A DNA stretch of 32,287 bases from Bremia lactucae. Taxonomy: Eukaryota; Oomycota; Peronosporomycetes; Peronosporales; Peronosporaceae. The notes beneath the pieces are model-generated. The model did no database searches. It worked only from the letters and a program-made list of their open reading frames with translations, and had not been told where the DNA came from. Within the stretch, counting starts at the first letter, position 1. The number at the start of each line of letters is the position of its first letter. Below are positions 9,400-17,840 of this stretch, in pieces. Location: the NCBI RefSeq assembly GCF_004359215.1, contig NC_090618.1, positions 2,618,063-2,650,349 of the forward strand. Direction: 5' to 3'. A program made the position numbers and the translations under genes.

Positions 9400-10321
9400 A
9401 TCGTCACTTCTGGACGAAGCTGTCCTGGATGCCACAAAAGCTGCGCTTAGTGCGCGAAGTGGATCATTGATCTTTAAGGATTTTACGGATCCATTTTATT
9501 CCTTGATATAGAAATTTCAAGATGTGGTCTGCACCAATCTACCATCTGTTTTATACCTCGGATGGAGGTCTCCGTCATGAAATTAAGATGGTTCCTGGAA
9601 CCAAATACTATGTTACACGACAGTGGCCTTTACCAAGGAACAGTGTGACGTTATTGACGATATGTTCGTGCAAAACATGAGGCCGGAATGGTACAAGAGA
9701 ACAAAACTCTCCATTCCACACCAACATTTTGTGTCAAAAAAGCCGCAAGGTAACTGACGCATTGTACATGCTTGTGATAAGCTTAATGCTGCCACTATAT
9801 CAGCACAAATATTAATTACTAGAAAGGATGTTCTTCGGAACAATATGGTGGGATGTACAATGTGCAGCGCATTTGACTTAGTCGATGGTTATTACCAACT
9901 GCCTTGCGAGCTAGCGATATTCTGTTTACAGAGATTAGCACCCCAAGCGGTATGCTATGGGAGTGGTGGGTTATGCCACAAGGGCTTTCAATGCCCTGGC
10001 AACATTTAATTGCTTAGTGACGCAACTTTTCCGCCCTCATCGAGGTTATGTACAGACTTATTTTGATTACATTTTTGTCCATAGTCATGCGGAGCAGGGT
10101 CGGTCGGTTGTGGAAAACCACATAGACCATTTGCGAGCAGCTCCGAATGTATGTGCACGTATAAATTGTATGCCAGTGCATCTAAATGCATTTCTGGCGC
10201 AGAACCAAATCTTTTTTAGGGTGCTTCATTGGAAGGCGAGGCTTTAGAGCGGATCCCGCTTAGGTAAAAGCCATAGTAGATTGGTTGGCCGGTTCCTAAG
10301 AGCCAAAGTATTCTGCTTGCC
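9400..10321 (+). pseudogene. Ty3/gypsy connector and RT, unit 5, cut by gap
   Basis: Begins with SSLLDEAVLDATKAALSAR, then a stop and FQDVVC. It continues through the RT entry, HSTPTFCVKK (with a one-base insertion near 9735), RKDVLRNNMVGCT, VMPQGL and TYFDYIFVHS (near 10055-10084). The RT-to-inverted-RNase-H joint falls at 10308/10309; only 13 bases of the inverted block are left before the N gap. Confidence 0.85.
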
Positions 10322-10421
10322 NNNNNNNNNNNNNNNNNNNNNNNNNNNNNNNNNNNNNNNNNNNNNNNNNNNNNNNNNNNNNNNNNNNNNNNNNNNNNNN
10401 NNNNNNNNNNNNNNNNNNNNN
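10322..10421. other. Assembly gap (100 N)
   Basis: Exactly 100 N, a usual placeholder for unknown length, separating the decayed gypsy array from a better preserved gypsy gag. Linkage between the two sides should not be assumed. Confidence 0.99.
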
Positions 10422-11500
10422 CCTTCCCACGACCCGCATCTCTGCGAGTGTACGTGAGAATGAGCCTCAATATTGATTGGACTCATTTTCCCCACCTCTC
10501 CGAACATCATCGGGAGGTGGCAGGGCTTATGGCGCAGGGACTTGGTGAACAAGCCCTGGCCAGGCTCCTGGTAGTCCTCCTGAGCAACATGTTGCTCAGT
10601 TGGAGCAGTTTGAGGCATACGTGCTCGGACAGCGGAGGGCCGCGTCCGAGGCACAGAGCCATGCGGCGGCGGAGTCGTCACTCAGACTCAGGATGAGCTG
10701 AGGCATGAGCAGGCTCGGAGCGAGGCTCTCAACAGGACTGTTGAGATGCTCTCTGCCCGGCCGCATCAGCCGAGGCCCATTCGGATGGACCCGCCCAAGT
10801 TCGATGGAACTGCGGCGCACACGATTGTCCACTGGCTTTTAGCCGTGGAGCAATGTGGTGTCGCCCAGCTCATCGAGGACGACAGCCGGATGGTGTCGTA
10901 CGCTATGTCGCATCTGCGCGGTAAGGCCTCAGAGTGGGCTTACTCGGCGCTTATGGCGGACAGAAAAGCGTTCCCCTCATGGGCGATCTTTAAGGATAAG
11001 ATTCGCGCCATGTACCAGCCGCCGAACAACGAAGTGTTGCTTCAGGCGCGCTTCTTTGGGGCGCGACAGGCGAAGCGATCTCTGCAAGAGTATGTGCAAG
11101 AGATGCGCTCGCTGTCCGCATCCATAACCGTAGGTCCGATTCCGGAGCACATTAAGGTGCCCACGTTTATGAACGGACTACGGCATGGCCCATCGCGACA
11201 GGCCCTTTTCAGAAAGGTGCCGTCGACGATGGAAGAGGCAATCCAAATTGCCTTAGTTGAGGAGCAATCCTACAACAGTGCCTCGGCGACAGCTTGGTAT
11301 AAGCCGTCGGCCGAGAGGACAGATGCCACTCCTATGGAGTTGGGCAATGCAGACGTGGTCTGTTTTAAATGCGGCAAGCGCGGCCATATGATGGCTCGCT
11401 GCTATGCCAGGGTCCCTGCTGGGGCAAAAATGCCCAGCAAGAGGACTCCCTTCCCAAAGGGCGATGGCAAGAACCAGCGTGCGAGACGCATGAGTTCTGC
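10422..11500 (+). pseudogene. gag: Ty3/gypsy gag (capsid and nucleocapsid), 5' frameshift, 3' cut by gap
   Basis: The main frame (ATG at 10746) reads RMDPPKFDGTAAHTIVHWLL, then SHLRGKASEWAYSALMADRK, FKDKIRAMYQPPNNEVLLQA and QEYVQEMRSL, the retrotransposon gag fold of Ty3/gypsy. A CCHC zinc knuckle CFKCGKRGHMMARC (11361-11402) follows, then a basic tail. Upstream coding continues in another frame (PPEQHVAQLEQFEAYVLGQR, from about 10575, an alpha-helical charged part). It joins the main frame across a one-base loss next to 10692, so the 10746 ATG is probably internal, not the true start. The codons are GC-rich and far less damaged than the gypsy cluster to the left, so this is a different, younger element. 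Protease and RT would lie in the following gap. Confidence 0.85.
11361..11402 (+). other. CCHC zinc knuckle of gypsy gag
   Basis: C-x2-C-x4-H-x4-C spacing is exact, as expected for the nucleic-acid-binding nucleocapsid part of gag. Confidence 0.9.
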
Positions 11501-12383
11501 NNNNNNNNNNNNNNNNNNNNNNNNNNNNNNNNNNNNNNNNNNNNNNNNNNNNNNNNNNNNNNNNNNNNNNNNNNNNNNNNNNNNNNNNNNNNNNNNNNNN
11601 NNNNNNNNNNNNNNNNNNNNNNNNNNNNNNNNNNNNNNNNNNNNNNNNNNNNNNNNNNNNNNNNNNNNNNNNNNNNNNNNNNNNNNNNNNNNNNNNNNNN
11701 NNNNNNNNNNNNNNNNNNNNNNNNNNNNNNNNNNNNNNNNNNNNNNNNNNNNNNNNNNNNNNNNNNNNNNNNNNNNNNNNNNNNNNNNNNNNNNNNNNNN
11801 NNNNNNNNNNNNNNNNNNNNNNNNNNNNNNNNNNNNNNNNNNNNNNNNNNNNNNNNNNNNNNNNNNNNNNNNNNNNNNNNNNNNNNNNNNNNNNNNNNNN
11901 NNNNNNNNNNNNNNNNNNNNNNNNNNNNNNNNNNNNNNNNNNNNNNNNNNNNNNNNNNNNNNNNNNNNNNNNNNNNNNNNNNNNNNNNNNNNNNNNNNNN
12001 NNNNNNNNNNNNNNNNNNNNNNNNNNNNNNNNNNNNNNNNNNNNNNNNNNNNNNNNNNNNNNNNNNNNNNNNNNNNNNNNNNNNNNNNNNNNNNNNNNNN
12101 NNNNNNNNNNNNNNNNNNNNNNNNNNNNNNNNNNNNNNNNNNNNNNNNNNNNNNNNNNNNNNNNNNNNNNNNNNNNNNNNNNNNNNNNNNNNNNNNNNNN
12201 NNNNNNNNNNNNNNNNNNNNNNNNNNNNNNNNNNNNNNNNNNNNNNNNNNNNNNNNNNNNNNNNNNNNNNNNNNNNNNNNNNNNNNNNNNNNNNNNNNNN
12301 NNNNNNNNNNNNNNNNNNNNNNNNNNNNNNNNNNNNNNNNNNNNNNNNNNNNNNNNNNNNNNNNNNNNNNNNNNNNNNNNNNN
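11501..12383. other. Assembly gap (883 N)
   Basis: Separates plus-strand gypsy gag from minus-strand copia. Long frames that appear to cross it are artefacts of N. Confidence 0.99.
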
Positions 12384-13680
12384 AAATGCAGTCATTCGAA
12401 CGAGGCGTATCGGCGCTTGTCGTGGTTGCTTGGAAACGGTTTTTGGAGCATTTTTTATTTTTGACATCCACGACACATGCTTAATAAGCGTGTTATCGAT
12501 GGTTTAGAGGCGTCCTTAATCATTTTACTAGCAATCATTTTTCGCAGCACGTCATTTGGCGCATGGCTTATTCGCAAATGCAGATTCATTTCCTCGAGCA
12601 AGTCGACGAATTAACTGACCGCTTTAACGTGCAATGCCAGTAAAGACCATTGACGAGGTCGGCTGTTTCCACTTCTTGCTTTGGCTTTTTTCTTGCAATG
12701 TTTATGCGAGCTCTGTAAAACACGACTTGACAGCGACCGTTTTTGTTTATCTGCGGGACCGAGAGGAAATTATCTTCGGCACGTATAGCGCGTCCTTGAT
12801 TTCAATTTCGCAAACATCACCGTTAAATAGGACTACCTGCTCGACACAGTAGTCCCCACACCCATAGTTTTTGTCTTGTTACCGTAAGCCACTGAAAAAT
12901 TGCCTTTGGCCCTGCTCGTTTAGTGTTGAAAACTTGGACTTGTCGTAGCATATATGCTGGGTGGCGCCACTGTCATTAGGCCACATTTCAGCCATATCTT
13001 TTTTCGTCGAAAGCTCGCCTTTCAGCGAAACCGCAAAGCGACCCGATCGTAGGCGTAGTCGTTTCTGTGCTAAAACTACACGTTACTAAGTCGGAGTCAA
13101 AAAAATTTGCCGCGTCAAGCTCCTCGATTGTCGTAAAACTACACGTTACTAAGTCGGCGTCAATTTTTTTTGCCGCGTCAAGCTCCTCGATTGTCGTATC
13201 TTTGCTTGGTCAAGCATCGCTCGCTCTACCGCGTGTTCCATTTTGCCGCAATAAGTGCACTGGCGGGACTCTCGCTTGGTACTGAACGCTTTAGCTGCGT
13301 CTTCAGTCTTCACCCTAGCAATCCTTTAACCTTGCCGCTTGATGTGCTCGTTTGTCAGCACCTTCACAACGTTATGTGTTCGCAATTCTGCAATACTCAT
13401 CTGCAGGTTTAGTTCGATATTCTCGAAGCTTTTTCGGGAGACTCAAGGCAGGCAGATTGCAACATATTCGTCCTTCATCTTGGCGCCGATACTGCTAAGC
13501 TTGGTGCTGAGGTTGAGACCCTCGTTGCGGTGATGCAAAATGTTGTCGCCTTCCGCCATCTCTATGCTGAATAAGTACCGCTTCAGGTAGATGCGTCCAG
13601 TCTTCTGCGATTCGCCGTATAATGTCTTGATGCGAGTCCTTCTTCATTATCATCAACCACATGGTGGTAGTCCAATCACA
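12384..13680 (-). pseudogene. Copia gag, protease and pre-integrase, minus strand, copy I
   Basis: Reading from 13680 down: a gag part ([11 protein letters not shown], then [18 protein letters not shown] and [17 protein letters not shown]), a knuckle CTYCGKMEHAVER whose last Cys is lost, and an Arg/Ser-rich linker holding two 63-bp repeats with stops. The aspartic protease comes next (WPNDSGATQHICYDKSKF; DSGAT codons 12960-12974), then GDVCEIEIKDALYVPKI. The pre-integrase zinc region (ISHAPNDVL, then CRGCQK) lies near 12440-12560. Frameshifts and stops throughout. The order matches copia and the protein is closest to the family B element at 26580-31173. The left side is lost in the gap. Confidence 0.8.
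13072..13197. repeat. 63-bp direct tandem duplication inside copia gag
   Basis: aaaactacacgttactaagt begins at 13072 and again at 13135; the two 63-bp units differ at a few bases (GGAGTC/GGCGTC and an A/T run). The duplication brings in-frame stops into the minus-strand gag. The same pair lies at 14692-14780 (cut by a gap), and a partial pair lies at 31175 onward. Confidence 0.85.
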
Positions 13681-14780
13681 AGAATCGTTCAAATAAGCCA
13701 CTCTGTTGTCCCGTTGGTTCTATGAGCGTACGGGACTGTGACTTGCTGCTCAATACCCTCGTTCTCGTAAAAGAACTTGACTGAATTAGTCGCAAATTCA
13801 CGAGCTCCGTCATACCGCACGGTTTGACCTTCTTATTAGAATGTGTTTTAAGACTTCAGTATGTACGTCTTGATAATGTCCTTGCTTTCCGACTTGGCAT
13901 ACAAGCAGAATCTCTTTATGCATTTGCTGGCCTAGTCCACAATAAGTAACAGGTACTTGCTGCCTTAAAGATATTCTTGCTCCACAGGGCCGCAGATATC
14001 AAAATGCAGTCATTCGAACGAGGCGTATCGGCGCTTGTCGTGGTTGCTTGGAAACGGTTTTTGGAGCATTTTTTATTTTTGACATCCACGACACATGCTT
14101 AATAAGCGTGTTATCGATGGTTTAGAGGCGTCCTTAATCATTTTACTAGCAATCATTTTTCGCAGCACGTCATTTGGCGCATGGCTTATTCGCAAATGCA
14201 GATTGATTTCCTCGAGGAAGTCGACGAATTAACTGACCGCTTTAACGTGCAAAGCCAGTAAAGACCATTGACGAGGTCGGCTGTTTCCACTTCTTGCTTT
14301 GGCTTTTTTCTTGCAATGTTTATGCGAGCTCTGTAAAACACGACTTGACAGCGACCGTTTTTGTTTATCTGCGGGACCGAGAGGAAATTATCTTCGGCAC
14401 GTATAGCGCGTCCTTGATTTCAATTTCGCAAACATCACCGTTAGGTAGGACTACCTGCTCGACACAGTAGTCCCCACAACCATAGTTTTGTCTTGTTACC
14501 GTAAGCCACTGAAAAATTGCCTTTGGCCCTGCTCGTTTAGTGTTGAAAACTTGGACTTGTCGTAGCATATATGCTGGGTGGCGCCCCTGTCATTAGGCCA
14601 CATTCCAGCCATATCTTTTTTCGTCGAAAGCTCGCCTTTCAGCGAAACCGCAAAGCGACCCGATCGTAGGCGTAGTCGTTTCTGTGCTAAAACTACACGT
14701 TACTAAGTCGGAGTCAAAAAAATTTGCCGCGTCAAGCTCCTCGATTGTCGTAAAACTACACGTTACTAAGTCGGCGTCAA
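13681..14780 (-). pseudogene. Copia protease, pre-integrase and integrase core, minus strand, copy II
   Basis: From 14690 down: the protease, whose active site reads DRGAT (14577-14591) in place of DSGAT and is therefore mutated; a 67-codon open piece ending EIEIKDALYVPKIISSRSRR (14365-14568); and the pre-integrase zinc region. Then comes the integrase core from 14001 to 13682: [54 protein letters not shown]. The Asp of YDGAREF and the Glu of NGTTE are the expected catalytic residues. Reading stops at about 13681, where gag of copy I is fused. The right side enters the 299-base gap. Confidence 0.8.
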
Positions 14781-15079
14781 NNNNNNNNNNNNNNNNNNNN
14801 NNNNNNNNNNNNNNNNNNNNNNNNNNNNNNNNNNNNNNNNNNNNNNNNNNNNNNNNNNNNNNNNNNNNNNNNNNNNNNNNNNNNNNNNNNNNNNNNNNNN
14901 NNNNNNNNNNNNNNNNNNNNNNNNNNNNNNNNNNNNNNNNNNNNNNNNNNNNNNNNNNNNNNNNNNNNNNNNNNNNNNNNNNNNNNNNNNNNNNNNNNNN
15001 NNNNNNNNNNNNNNNNNNNNNNNNNNNNNNNNNNNNNNNNNNNNNNNNNNNNNNNNNNNNNNNNNNNNNNNNNNNNNNN
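14781..15079. other. Assembly gap (299 N)
   Basis: Lies between the copia tandem and the small outer-copia fragment beside the dimer insertion. It begins inside the 63-bp repeat, so a repeat-induced misassembly is possible. Confidence 0.99.
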
Positions 15080-15116
15080 CGCTTTATTCGCTTTTTATGG
15101 GTTCTTTGGTGTCGCT
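15080..15116 (-). pseudogene. Outer copia Pol linker, half separated by the nested dimer
   Basis: The minus strand reads KRHQRTHKKRIK, matching the GSQRHQRKQAVK linker between integrase and RT in the family A elements. It continues the protein that breaks off at 23969-24796 on the other side of the insertion. Only 37 bases remain before the gap. Confidence 0.6.
15112..15116 (+). repeat. Target site duplication TCGCT, left
   Basis: TCGCT lies directly before the TG of the first LTR and again directly after the last LTR (23969-23973). Five bp is the usual copia duplication length. Confidence 0.85.
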
Positions 15117-15371
15117 TGTTGGCGAGGAAGCGGCTCGACCTGACCAAGAGACTACCAGTATGTACCAGTATATACCGGTAATGACGTCTTAGTGTGACAT
15201 CAGTCGATGACGTCAGTAGATGACGTCAGAAGCTTCTAAAAGGTTATATGAACGATGATTTGCTAGAAGTAATGATTCCTTAGAGGTAGCAATAGGTTTG
15301 CGAACTAAGGATCTTACTATATTTATTTTGCATTTTGCACTCAACCACTCAAGCCTTTGACCTTTTCTTTA
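15117..15371 (+). repeat. LTR 1 of the copia A dimer (255 bp)
   Basis: Begins TGTTGGCGAGG and ends CCTTTTCTTTA directly before the primer binding site. By eye it is identical to LTR 2. The ends are set by the flanking TCGCT and by the PBS. The 3' end is TA, not the usual CA. It carries a four-site TGACGTCA-like array and a TATATTTA-type AT stretch near 15318. Confidence 0.9.
15182..15228 (+). promoter_or_regulatory. Array of four CRE-like TGACGTCA sites, 13-bp period, LTR 1
   Basis: TGACGTCT (15182), TGACATCA (15195), TGACGTCA (15208) and TGACGTCA (15221) start exactly 13 bp apart. TGACGTCA is the palindromic CRE/ATF site bound by bZIP factors; use by a host bZIP factor here is inference. 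Confidence 0.6.
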
Positions 15372-15386
15372 GGTTATGAGCCCAAG
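15372..15386 (+). promoter_or_regulatory. Primer binding site, initiator tRNA-Met anticodon arm, element 1
   Basis: GGTTATGAGCCCAAG lies immediately after the LTR. Its complement matches the anticodon stem-loop of initiator tRNA-Met, as in Drosophila copia and Ty5, where a half-tRNA primes minus-strand DNA. The gag ATG (15376) lies inside it. Confidence 0.75.
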
Positions 15387-16260
15387 CCCCGCATTCTCTG
15401 CCCAATACTCCGACTACGCCTTCGCCATGGACACCTCCACGCCAAGCCGCATCAACAAGTTCGACGGAACCAACTTCCACGCGTGGAAGTTCAAGATGCA
15501 GATGGTGCTCGAGGAGCGTGATCTGTGGGAGGTCGTTTGTGGAGACGTGAAGATCGAGCAATGCGTGACTCCATTGGACCAAGCGACGTTCAAGAGGAAG
15601 TCCCGCAAAGCAATGGCGATCATCTGCCTTGCGATGGAAGACTCGCAACTGCCGTTGGTTCGCTCGGTGAGTGGTACATTAAAATGCATGGTCAAAGTTG
15701 GAAGACCACTTTGAGAAGAAGAGTCTTGCGAACAAGCTCTTTCTTCGTCGTCGTTTCTTCACGACCATGATGGATGAAGGTGATGATGTGCTGGAGCACA
15801 TTAACAAGCTAAAGACTCTGGCGGACAACTCGACGCAGTGGGTGCTCCGGTCAGCGAGGACGACTTGGTGATCACGCTTCTGGGAAGTCTAAGCGAGTCG
15901 TACCAATTCATAATCACAGCGTTGGAATCCCGTTCCGACAGGCTGACGTGGGAACTAGTGACGTCTCGGCTCCTACATGAAGACTTGAAGCGCAAGGAAG
16001 AAGGTGGCGGTGCTGAGGGAACTGCGCGCAGCCAACCGTTTATGACAAGCGACAATAGTAAGCGCAAGGGACGACAGGTGCAGAAGACTGGTGCCTGTCA
16101 CTACTGCGGTGAACAAGGGCATTGGATCGCCAAGTGTCCAGCGAAGATTCGCGAGAATGCGGAACGCCAGAGGCCGCAGCGAGCGAATGTCGCGCAGAGT
16201 GAAGACGACTCTGGCGATTTTCTCTTTTCGGTTGGAGGAAGTGCCTTTAAGTCGAGTGAA
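15376..16260 (+). pseudogene. gag: Copia A gag, copy 1
   Basis: Starts MSPSPAFSAQYSDYAFAMD, then INKFDGTNFHAWKFKMQMVL and EERDLWEVV, the copia-type gag (UBN2-like) core. The first frame stops at 15714 after a frameshift near 15685. Coding resumes as HFEKKSLANKLFLRRRFFTT, shifts again near 15825 and continues from 15838 (APVSEDDLVITLLGSLSES). A CCHC knuckle CHYCGEQGHWIAKC lies at 16096-16137. It forms the particle and binds RNA in the family. Both shifts are shared with copy 2. The ATG is chosen because it sits in the PBS, as in the other elements. Confidence 0.85.
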
Positions 16261-16670
16261 GTATGGCTGGTCGACTCGGGTGTGACGCAGCACATGACGA
16301 GTTCTAAGAATTTCATGAGGAACTTCAAGACAATCTCTCCGGTGGACGTACATCTCGCAGACGACGGTGTGGTTCAAGCTATCGGGACTGGCGACATTGT
16401 GATGTCCATGCAAACTCCTCGTGGGTTCAAGAAGGGTATGCTTACCGATGTGTGGCACATACCAAAAGTTGTCACGCAACTTTTTTTCGGTCGGTCGCTT
16501 CACCAAGGACGTTGGGGCCGTGACCTTCGAGAGCGAAGGGTGTTTCGCGGAGACCAAAGGCCTCAGTGGAAGTTTGGCGCTCGTGAAGGAAATGGCTGTT
16601 CAGGTTCTGCATGACGCCTGTGATGCATGAGGCCAATGTGGCAAGCTCGTCGGATGTCATGGGGACACGA
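16261..16670 (+). pseudogene. Copia A aspartic protease, copy 1
   Basis: VWLVDSGVTQHMTSSKNF carries the active-site DSG at 16273-16281 (family usually DSGA/C-T; here V). HLADDGVVQAIGTGDIV and DVWHIPKVVTQLF follow. A frameshift in the run of seven T near 16484 moves the frame to SVGRFTKDVGAVTFESEGC. A further scrambled tract (16545-16665) separates it from the pre-integrase part. The protease would process Gag-Pol; it is broken here. Confidence 0.8.
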
Positions 16671-17840
16671 CGTCGTACCTCTGGCACCTTCGACTCGGTC
16701 ACATCGGCCTTGGCGGTCTAGATGCCATCATCAAGAAGAACTACGGTATTGGCGTGAACATGGCGTCGGCAAAACAGTGGGAGCTGTGCGACGGGTGCTC
16801 ACTCGGCAAGCAAACACGAGTAAGCTACATGAGGTCGTCACCCAACCGCGCGAAGCAAGTGCTAGAGGTTGTCCACAGCGATGTGTGTGGTCCCATGCAG
16901 ACATCAACATTTGGTGCACAGCGCTATTTTGTCACCTTTATTGATGACAACTCACACTTCTGTGTGGTGTACTTGCTGCAAAACAAGTCCGAAGTATCCG
17001 CCAAATTCGCTGACTTCGTTGCGCTTGCGGAAACCCAAACGGGTAAGCGGGTGAAGACGCTCCGCAGTGACAACGGCGGCGAATACATGTCGCACGAAAT
17101 GGCCAAGTTCTGCAGCAAACGTGGGATCATACAGAAGTTCACACCGCCATACACGCCTCAGCTGAACGGAGTCGCCGAACGGATGAACCGGACGCTGGTG
17201 GAGTGTGCGCGCTGCATGCTGGAACACGCCGGATTGTCGAAGAGGTATTGGGGCGAAGCGGAGATGACTGCTACGTTTCTCCGCAATCGGTGTCCCACGC
17301 GCGCGATCAGCCACGACAAACCGCCGCACCAAGTTTGGACAGGAAAGAAACCATTGCTGGCGAACCTGAAAGTGTTTGGTTGCCACGCATATGTTCATGT
17401 GCCGAAGGAGAAACGCACCAAGTTCGACGCTCGGTCGGTGCGTTGTCGTTTTGTCGGGTACTCAGAGCACGAGAAAGCGTATCGGTTTGAAGAATTGGAT
17501 AGCGCTCGTGTGCTGGTAAGCCGTGACGCGCAGTTTATGGAAGACGTCTTCGACAGTGGGAGACGGAACTACCTTCAGAGAGAGGTCATCATCCAAGATG
17601 AAGTTGTGACGGATCAAGAATCGTCGCAATCGGACGAGCAGGCAAATGATGAAGAAGAAACTGCGCGGGAGGAAGACCTCGAATCCGGCAGCCAACGACA
17701 CCAACGGAAGCAAGCAGTGAAGGTTCCAAGTGCCAAGCGGTCTGCGTCGCACAGGCGACACATAGGTCTCGACGAGATGTCAGCGGCAGCTCAAGAAAGT
17801 ACAAGTTTTGAGGCTGCCTACGTTGTGGATTCAGTGGGAG
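16671..17840 (+). pseudogene. Copia A pre-integrase, integrase and linker, copy 1
   Basis: The zinc part reads YLWHLRLGH in a frame that differs from the following ELCDGCSLGK. From 16754 a 418-codon frame holds the integrase core: VVHSDVCGP, FVTFIDDNSH, TLRSDNGGEYMS and TPQLNGVAERMNR give the D, D and E. An acidic low-complexity linker (DEQANDEEETAREEDLESG) follows, then HQRKQAVKVPSAKRSASHRR. The frame continues into RT and ends at the TAG at 18008. The core is intact in residues but lies in a dead polyprotein. Confidence 0.85.

Larger units (their letters stand above)
8228..10321 (+). repeat. Rearranged gypsy unit, right cluster (two copies)
   Basis: Starts inside the RT entry region with sequence matching position 1206 onward of the left cluster. 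The same unit markers occur at 8422 and 9819, spacing 1397 bp. RT and inverted RNase H alternate with the same junctions as at 1-3775. It ends at a 100-base N gap, a common placeholder size for a gap of unknown length, so copy number here is unreliable. Confidence 0.9.
12384..14780 (-). repeat. Tandem repeat of a rearranged minus-strand copia, 1.6-kb unit
   Basis: Sequence at 12384 onward recurs at 14002 onward, a spacing of 1617-1618 bp. Each unit on the minus strand carries gag end, protease, pre-integrase and part of integrase. The integrase of one copy is joined to the gag of the next at about 13681. Both ends are lost in gaps. The same unit, with the same joint, reappears at 31174-32287. 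Confidence 0.85.

Noticed and set aside
11253..12484. Long open frames on both strands (up to about 570 codons) across 11501-12383
   Set aside because: They exist only because the 883 N are read as open codons. Only the gag part of the plus frame from 10746 has real content.
14593..15147. Minus frame joining LTR, outer copia linker, gap and 63-bp repeat
   Set aside because: It spans an insertion boundary and 299 N; it is not a gene.
16475..16495. Run of seven T in the protease as a possible programmed frameshift site
   Set aside because: Other frameshifts and stops nearby show general decay, and the copia B elements here have no equivalent slip site, so an indel is simpler.
15973..16557. 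Minus-strand frames of 194 (and 232 at 20283-20981) codons
   Set aside because: Antisense shadows of gag-protease in the two copia A copies; both strands cannot be coding, and the plus strand has the CCHC and DSG motifs.
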